DNA from: CAZKFA01 sp964551925
GTDB lineage: Bacteria > Cyanobacteriota > Vampirovibrionia > LMEP-6097
Direction of reading: 5' to 3'
NCBI GenBank assembly: GCA_964551925.1
Contig: CAZKFA010000041.1
Span: 1-9,666 of the forward strand
DNA length: 9,666 nt
Below, one piece after another: positions 6,970 through 9,666 of this stretch (positions within the stretch are counted from its first letter, which is position 1; the number at the start of each line of letters is the position of its first letter). The notes under the pieces are model-generated. The model was not told the DNA's origin. It did no database searches and saw nothing but the letters and a program-made list of their open reading frames with translations. A program made the position numbers and the translations under genes.

Positions 6970-6978
6970 ATTTTAGCA
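6970..6978 (-). promoter_or_regulatory. Extended -10 promoter of atpD
   Basis: On the minus strand TGCTAAAAT ends 7 nt before the atpD ATG. This is identical in sequence and spacing to the atpA promoter (56-64), which could give matched transcription of alpha and beta despite their separation. It predicts a leaderless mRNA. Confidence 0.62.
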
Positions 6979-6985
6979 TTAATCT

Positions 6986-6994
6986 TGCTAAGAT
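6986..6994 (+). promoter_or_regulatory. Extended -10 promoter of holA
   Basis: TGCTAAGAT ends 8 nt before the ATG at 7003, and no Shine-Dalgarno sequence is present. It is divergent from the atpD promoter, with 7 bp between the two -10 elements. Confidence 0.55.
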
Positions 6995-7002
6995 ATTAGC
7001 TA

Positions 7003-7974
7003 ATGATCTGGCTGTTTTTTGGCAAAGATAATTTTCGCAAGCAGTTACAAATTCGTAGCCTCAAAACCAAATTGGTTGACCCCGGAATGGAGTCAATGAA
7101 TTTTCAAGAGCTATCAAATCCAAGCACTCCTGATTTAATAAATAATTTACAAACTCCAGCGTGGGGTTCAACCAATAAACTAATTCTTGTGACTGGCTTA
7201 CCTCTATTAGAAGGAGCTCCCAAGCCAGAAGAATTAGAAACTGTTCTTAAAGAACTTAGATCATTAATTCTAGTCCTACAAAATTTATCAAACAATATTC
7301 ACGTGATTTTTGCTCTAAGCAATTTAGACCAAAGACTCAAAGTATTTAAAGAATTCAAAAAAGAACTGCCACAACTAGAACTACAAGACTTCAAAGAATT
7401 TAGTCCTTGGGACACCAAAACCGCTAGCCAATGGCTTTTGACTGCCTATAGTGATATCAACAATGGAGCTCGATTAGACCCAATAATCGCAGAATATTTC
7501 GTGGAGTTCATTGGCACTGAAGACTGCTCTAAACTTTATAACGAACTAATAAGACTAAATGCTCTTGGCAAAGAATTAAATATTGAATTGATCAATAGTG
7601 AGTGCATTGCTCAGCACAATATCTTCAAATACGCACTCGACCTGGCTGCTGGTAATAACTCTAAGGCATTTATACAACTTGAGAGCATGATACGTAACAA
7701 AGAAATCCACCCGGGCACTCTAGCAGCAATTGAAACGACTATACTACGTTACCTCAAGCTAAAACTCGCTCAGCAAGCTGGACTTGGCAAAGATGAGAAA
7801 GCAAGCATACTTGGAGTGAGCCCGCAAGCACTCTATCACAAAGAAAAAGAAGTGCAAAATTTATCAATAGCAAGATTAGAACAGCTTAACCAAGCTCTAC
7901 TCAAAGCAGAACACAACAGTAAAACTGGACGCATGAACACCGAAGATGCTTTTAGAATATTGACGGCGTTGTAG
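7003..7974 (+). CDS. holA: DNA polymerase III delta subunit
   Basis: Delta is the clamp-opening subunit of the replicative clamp loader, which places the beta sliding clamp on primed DNA. The 323-residue protein shows the family layout: an N-terminal GKDNF (7-11) in place of the usual GxDxF, LVDP near residue 25, the strand KLILVTGLP (about 59-67), and an ALSNLDQRLKVFKEFKK segment resembling the S-x-x-DKRxKxxK motif. A lid-like LYNELIRL helix follows. The C-terminal collar domain has ILRYLKLKLAQQAGLGKDEKASILGVSP-type spacing and a final SKTGRMNTEDAFRILTAL-like tail. As is normal for delta, no functional P-loop is present. The amino acid sequence is divergent, as this family usually is. Its stop is 6 bp from that of convergent pgi, and no terminator is visible between them. 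Confidence 0.9.
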   Translation: MIWLFFGKDNFRKQLQIRSLKTKLVDPGMESMNFQELSNPSTPDLINNLQTPAWGSTNKLILVTGLPLLEGAPKPEELETVLKELRSLILVLQNLSNNIHVIFALSNLDQRLKVFKEFKKELPQLELQDFKEFSPWDTKTASQWLLTAYSDINNGARLDPIIAEYFVEFIGTEDCSKLYNELIRLNALGKELNIELINSECIAQHNIFKYALDLAAGNNSKAFIQLESMIRNKEIHPGTLAAIETTILRYLKLKLAQQAGLGKDEKASILGVSPQALYHKEKEVQNLSIARLEQLNQALLKAEHNSKTGRMNTEDAFRILTAL

Positions 7975-7980
7975 TAATCG

Positions 7981-9300
7981 TCATTTAGAAGTCACTGATT
8001 TCTTGTAACGCTCTACTTCCCACTGCCTGACAGCAAGGTCAAGCTTAGTATTAGAACCGATTTCATCTTGCAGACCAGCTGTTACCACAGTAACCAACAT
8101 ATCCTGCATCAGCAGGTAAGCACAATGCTCTTCATTGGCTTTAGCTATGATAGTTTGAATTACCATTGCTTTATTAGCAATCAAATATTCATAGAGTGGA
8201 TTAATATGCAAATCCATAAGAGCCTTATGATTAGACTGTCCTGTTAAATCTTGCAGACATTCTAAGCTAGAACCACTGACATAATCATAACTTGGCTCAG
8301 CAAAGAATACTTGATCTAACAGCACTCCATTATTCTGCTTGAGCAATAATTCTAAATCAGAGTGATGATTAACCGTACCAATACCAGCGACATGAATGGT
8401 CGAATCAATCCCAGTCTTATTGAGCGATTCACCTTTGAGCTGTGCTCTAAATTTATTGACGGCTTCTAACGAATCAGAATAAACCATACTATAACGATTG
8501 TTATAACCATTGCGACTGAGGTATATCTCCAAACTAGCCAGATCAAAAATATCAGAATGACTCTCAATAAAATCCTGCAAGCAAGCTTCTGCACCCTGCA
8601 AAAGCTCATCACTATTGAGTCCCATAAGTTCAGCAGTAAACATTCCTACTGGTGAGAACATCGAGAAACGCCCACCAATATTTGGATCATTTTCTAAGCA
8701 AGGGATTTGGATTCCAGTCTTAGCAAGCACTTCATCAGCAAATTTATGCAAGAAATTCTTCTTACCATCCTGCTTCGGCTCAGTAAGAATGACAGTGTTA
8801 GCTGCTAATGTTTTCAAATCCACATGATCACAAAGATAAGCTAAGTTTCTTCTGACTTCATCAGTGCCACCTGATTTCGAGATCAAAACAAATAAAGTTC
8901 TCTCGTAATCCAGTCCCTGCATTCTAGCGTTAAAAGATGCTGGATCTAAATTATTCTGCACAACAAAATTAAGCGTAGATTTCTTGCCTGCATTAAACTC
9001 AAAGAGAGCATTTTTAAGAACAAGAGAATTAATCCCTGAACCGCCCATACCAATGATAACTACGTCTGTAAAATTTTTAGCAAGGATTTGCTGAGCTAAG
9101 ATCTTAGTTTCTTGATTAATTGTTTGCAAATAATCAAAATCCAACCATTTGTAATATTCGAGCTTAGAAGGCTCTGCTAAAGTTGCTTGCAGTTCTGTAA
9201 ATTTACCGGTCAAAGACTGAGAGAAACTAGCAAAAGGCTGTCCTAATAACTTAACTGCTGGTTCTATCTTATTAACTATCTTACTGTGTTGAGTTTGCAT
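7981..9300 (-). CDS. pgi: Glucose-6-phosphate isomerase
   Basis: This enzyme interconverts glucose 6-phosphate and fructose 6-phosphate in glycolysis and gluconeogenesis in the cytosol. At 439 residues it belongs to the short bacterial type (about 450) rather than the 550-residue E. coli type. The double SIS fold shows IIGMGGSGINS (82-92), the phosphate-binding ISKSGGTDE (140-148), NIGGRFSMFSPVGMF (207-221, family GGRFSxxSxVG) and QLKGESLNKTG (287-297) with catalytic E291. The histidine loop NHHSDLE (311-317) replaces the usual DQHSxxQ but keeps the catalytic His (H313). EVERYKK near residue 433 supplies the C-terminal active-site lysine. The ATG at 9300 gives the best start; a TAGAAT box lies 10 nt upstream. 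The gene is convergent with holA and is preceded by a palindrome-rich region. Confidence 0.95.
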   Translation of the reverse strand: MQTQHSKIVNKIEPAVKLLGQPFASFSQSLTGKFTELQATLAEPSKLEYYKWLDFDYLQTINQETKILAQQILAKNFTDVVIIGMGGSGINSLVLKNALFEFNAGKKSTLNFVVQNNLDPASFNARMQGLDYERTLFVLISKSGGTDEVRRNLAYLCDHVDLKTLAANTVILTEPKQDGKKNFLHKFADEVLAKTGIQIPCLENDPNIGGRFSMFSPVGMFTAELMGLNSDELLQGAEACLQDFIESHSDIFDLASLEIYLSRNGYNNRYSMVYSDSLEAVNKFRAQLKGESLNKTGIDSTIHVAGIGTVNHHSDLELLLKQNNGVLLDQVFFAEPSYDYVSGSSLECLQDLTGQSNHKALMDLHINPLYEYLIANKAMVIQTIIAKANEEHCAYLLMQDMLVTVVTAGLQDEIGSNTKLDLAVRQWEVERYKKSVTSK

Positions 9301-9310
9301 CTTAGAAACA

Positions 9311-9316
9311 ATTCTA
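9311..9316 (-). promoter_or_regulatory. Possible -10 box of pgi
   Basis: On the minus strand TAGAAT ends 10 nt before the pgi ATG, predicting a leader of only about 3-4 nt. It lacks the TGn extension and the 7-nt spacing of the other promoters. The call is therefore weak, and transcription could start further upstream, near or beyond the palindromes at 9327-9354. Confidence 0.35.
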
Positions 9317-9326
9317 CACCAGGGCT

Positions 9327-9354
9327 TAGGGTAACCCTATAGTACTACTATAGG
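9327..9354. promoter_or_regulatory. Overlapping palindromes upstream of pgi (possible operator)
   Basis: Two perfect palindromes overlap by four bases: TAGGGTAACCCTA (9327-9339) and CCTATAGTACTACTATAGG (9336-9354, nine-base arms around one base). They lie 27-54 bp upstream of pgi and just upstream of its possible -10 box, a typical place for a dimeric repressor or activator site. As RNA the two would be mutually exclusive hairpins. No regulator can be named from the sequence. Confidence 0.45.
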
Positions 9355-9432
9355 ATCAACAATCTTAATTCCAAATAATAAATCAACCGAATAGACTAGG
9401 CAAAAGAGCAAATAAACCGGCTATTAGGATGA

Positions 9433-9441
9433 TGGTATAAA
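9433..9441 (+). promoter_or_regulatory. Extended -10 promoter candidate in the pgi upstream gap
   Basis: TGGTATAAA matches an extended -10 box, with a predicted start near 9448. No ORF of useful length follows before the terminator at 9489-9536. The transcript would be roughly 90 nt: a small RNA or a terminated leader. Confidence 0.4.
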
Positions 9442-9447
9442 TATTAT

Positions 9448-9536
9448 CTTGTGGAAAAATAATAGTATTACGTCAGTACACACCCCGTAACAGCAGCTTC
9501 TTGTACCAACCCTATGAGTAAGTTGCTGTTTTTTTT
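9448..9536 (+). ncRNA. Possible small RNA or attenuated leader
   Basis: This interval lies between a predicted promoter and a strong intrinsic terminator, with no plausible coding sequence between them. I do not recognise it as tRNA, SRP RNA, tmRNA, 6S RNA or a known riboswitch. Apart from the terminator stem its fold is not obvious by eye. The alternative is an attenuator upstream of the gene at 9580. The 5' end is inferred only from the -10 box. Confidence 0.3.
9489..9536 (+). terminator. Strong Rho-independent terminator
   Basis: AACAGCAGCTT (9489-9499) pairs with AAGTTGCTGTT (9520-9530) as an 11-bp stem with a single G-T wobble and a 20-nt loop. A run of T (9529-9536) follows immediately. 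Orientation is plus, yet the nearest upstream gene (pgi) is on the minus strand, so it must end a short unannotated transcript or attenuate the downstream gene. Confidence 0.75.
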
Positions 9537-9568
9537 GCTATACGTTATAAGCTGAGACTTTGGTGGAA

Positions 9569-9574
9569 TATAAT
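9569..9574 (+). promoter_or_regulatory. Consensus -10 box before the GTG start at 9580
   Basis: A perfect TATAAT lies 5 nt before the GTG start codon. A poor -35 candidate, TTATAA (9545-9550), sits at 18-bp spacing. No Shine-Dalgarno sequence intervenes, so the mRNA may be leaderless or nearly so, although the spacing is shorter than the 7-8 nt seen at the other starts. Confidence 0.45.
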
Positions 9575-9579
9575 CAACG

Positions 9580-9666
9580 GTGCCTAAAAAAGCGCAATTT
9601 ATTATTTTGACAGGGGTGTTTTTAAGCCTCTGCTTTGCGTTTGATGTTTGGGCCCTGAATGATGGC
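9580..9666 (+). CDS. N-terminus of an exported protein (partial, runs off the window)
   Basis: From a GTG at 9580 the frame stays open to the last base, giving 29 residues. They form a classic signal peptide: a short basic start (MPKKAQ), a hydrophobic core (FIILTGVFLSLCFAF) and a polar region with a possible cleavage site after DVWA. An in-frame stop at 9571-9573 and the absence of any in-frame ATG make GTG the only reasonable start. A TATAAT box lies just upstream. The mature protein lies outside the window, so its function is unknown; export across the cytoplasmic membrane by the Sec system is inferred. Confidence 0.6.
   Translation, partial: MPKKAQFIILTGVFLSLCFAFDVWALNDG

Noticed and set aside
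7972..7983. Terminator between convergent holA and pgi
   Set aside because: Only 6 bp separate the stops and no stem with T-tract is visible; any termination must occur within the opposing gene.
9301..9480. tRNA or known structural RNA in the pgi upstream gap
   Set aside because: No cloverleaf, no T-loop (GTTCRANNC) and no conserved SRP, 6S or tmRNA segment could be found on either strand.
9514..9555. A 13-codon hydrophobic ORF (MSKLLFFLLYVIS) beginning in the terminator loop
   Set aside because: It has no ribosome-binding site, its hydrophobic codons are simply the T-tract of the terminator, and its start is sequestered in the hairpin loop.

Overview
The window is a gene-dense, AT-rich bacterial chromosome segment (roughly 40% G+C by eye). 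It carries housekeeping genes and no phage, CRISPR, rRNA or tRNA features. The F1 alpha and beta subunits, the TsaD sequence and a short-type glucose-6-phosphate isomerase are all bacterial. The alpha N-terminus and the separation of the alpha and beta genes recall cyanobacteria and their non-photosynthetic relatives (Vampirovibrionia/Melainabacteria). That placement is a tentative inference, not something the window proves.

Layout. At 72-2805 (+), atpA (F1 alpha) is followed by tsaD (tRNA t6A synthesis), with a hairpin and T-tract terminator after tsaD. At 2950-3684 (-) and 3720-4130 (+) two unrecognised proteins are transcribed divergently from a 35-bp promoter region. At 4140-6962 (-), atpD (F1 beta) is followed 9 bp later by a sodium:solute symporter. 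At 7003-7974 (+), holA (DNA polymerase III delta) diverges from atpD across 40 bp. At 7981-9300 (-), pgi converges tail-to-tail on holA. Positions 9301-9579 are non-coding, with nested palindromes, a possible small-RNA unit and a strong intrinsic terminator. At 9580-9666 (+) a secreted or membrane-anchored protein begins and runs off the window.

Two signals stand out. First, tsaD is interrupted in frame by a palindromic, MITE-like element at 2561-2685. It has perfect 23-bp terminal inverted repeats, including flanking TA dinucleotides, and adds exactly 41 codons just before the conserved CTDN motif. The reading frame survives, so this looks like a mobile element domesticated as protein-coding sequence, comparable to the Rickettsia palindromic elements.

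Second, five genes (atpA, both unknowns, atpD, holA) share the same start architecture: an extended -10 box of form TGnTAAnAT ending 7 or 8 nt before the ATG, with no Shine-Dalgarno sequence. This implies leaderless mRNAs for first-in-operon genes. The downstream gene tsaD instead has an AAAGGA ribosome-binding site.

The genes serve energy metabolism (ATP synthase, glycolysis, ion-coupled transport) and information processing (t6A tRNA modification, replication clamp loading). The scattering of alpha and beta into separate small transcription units shows that the usual ATP synthase operon is broken up here.
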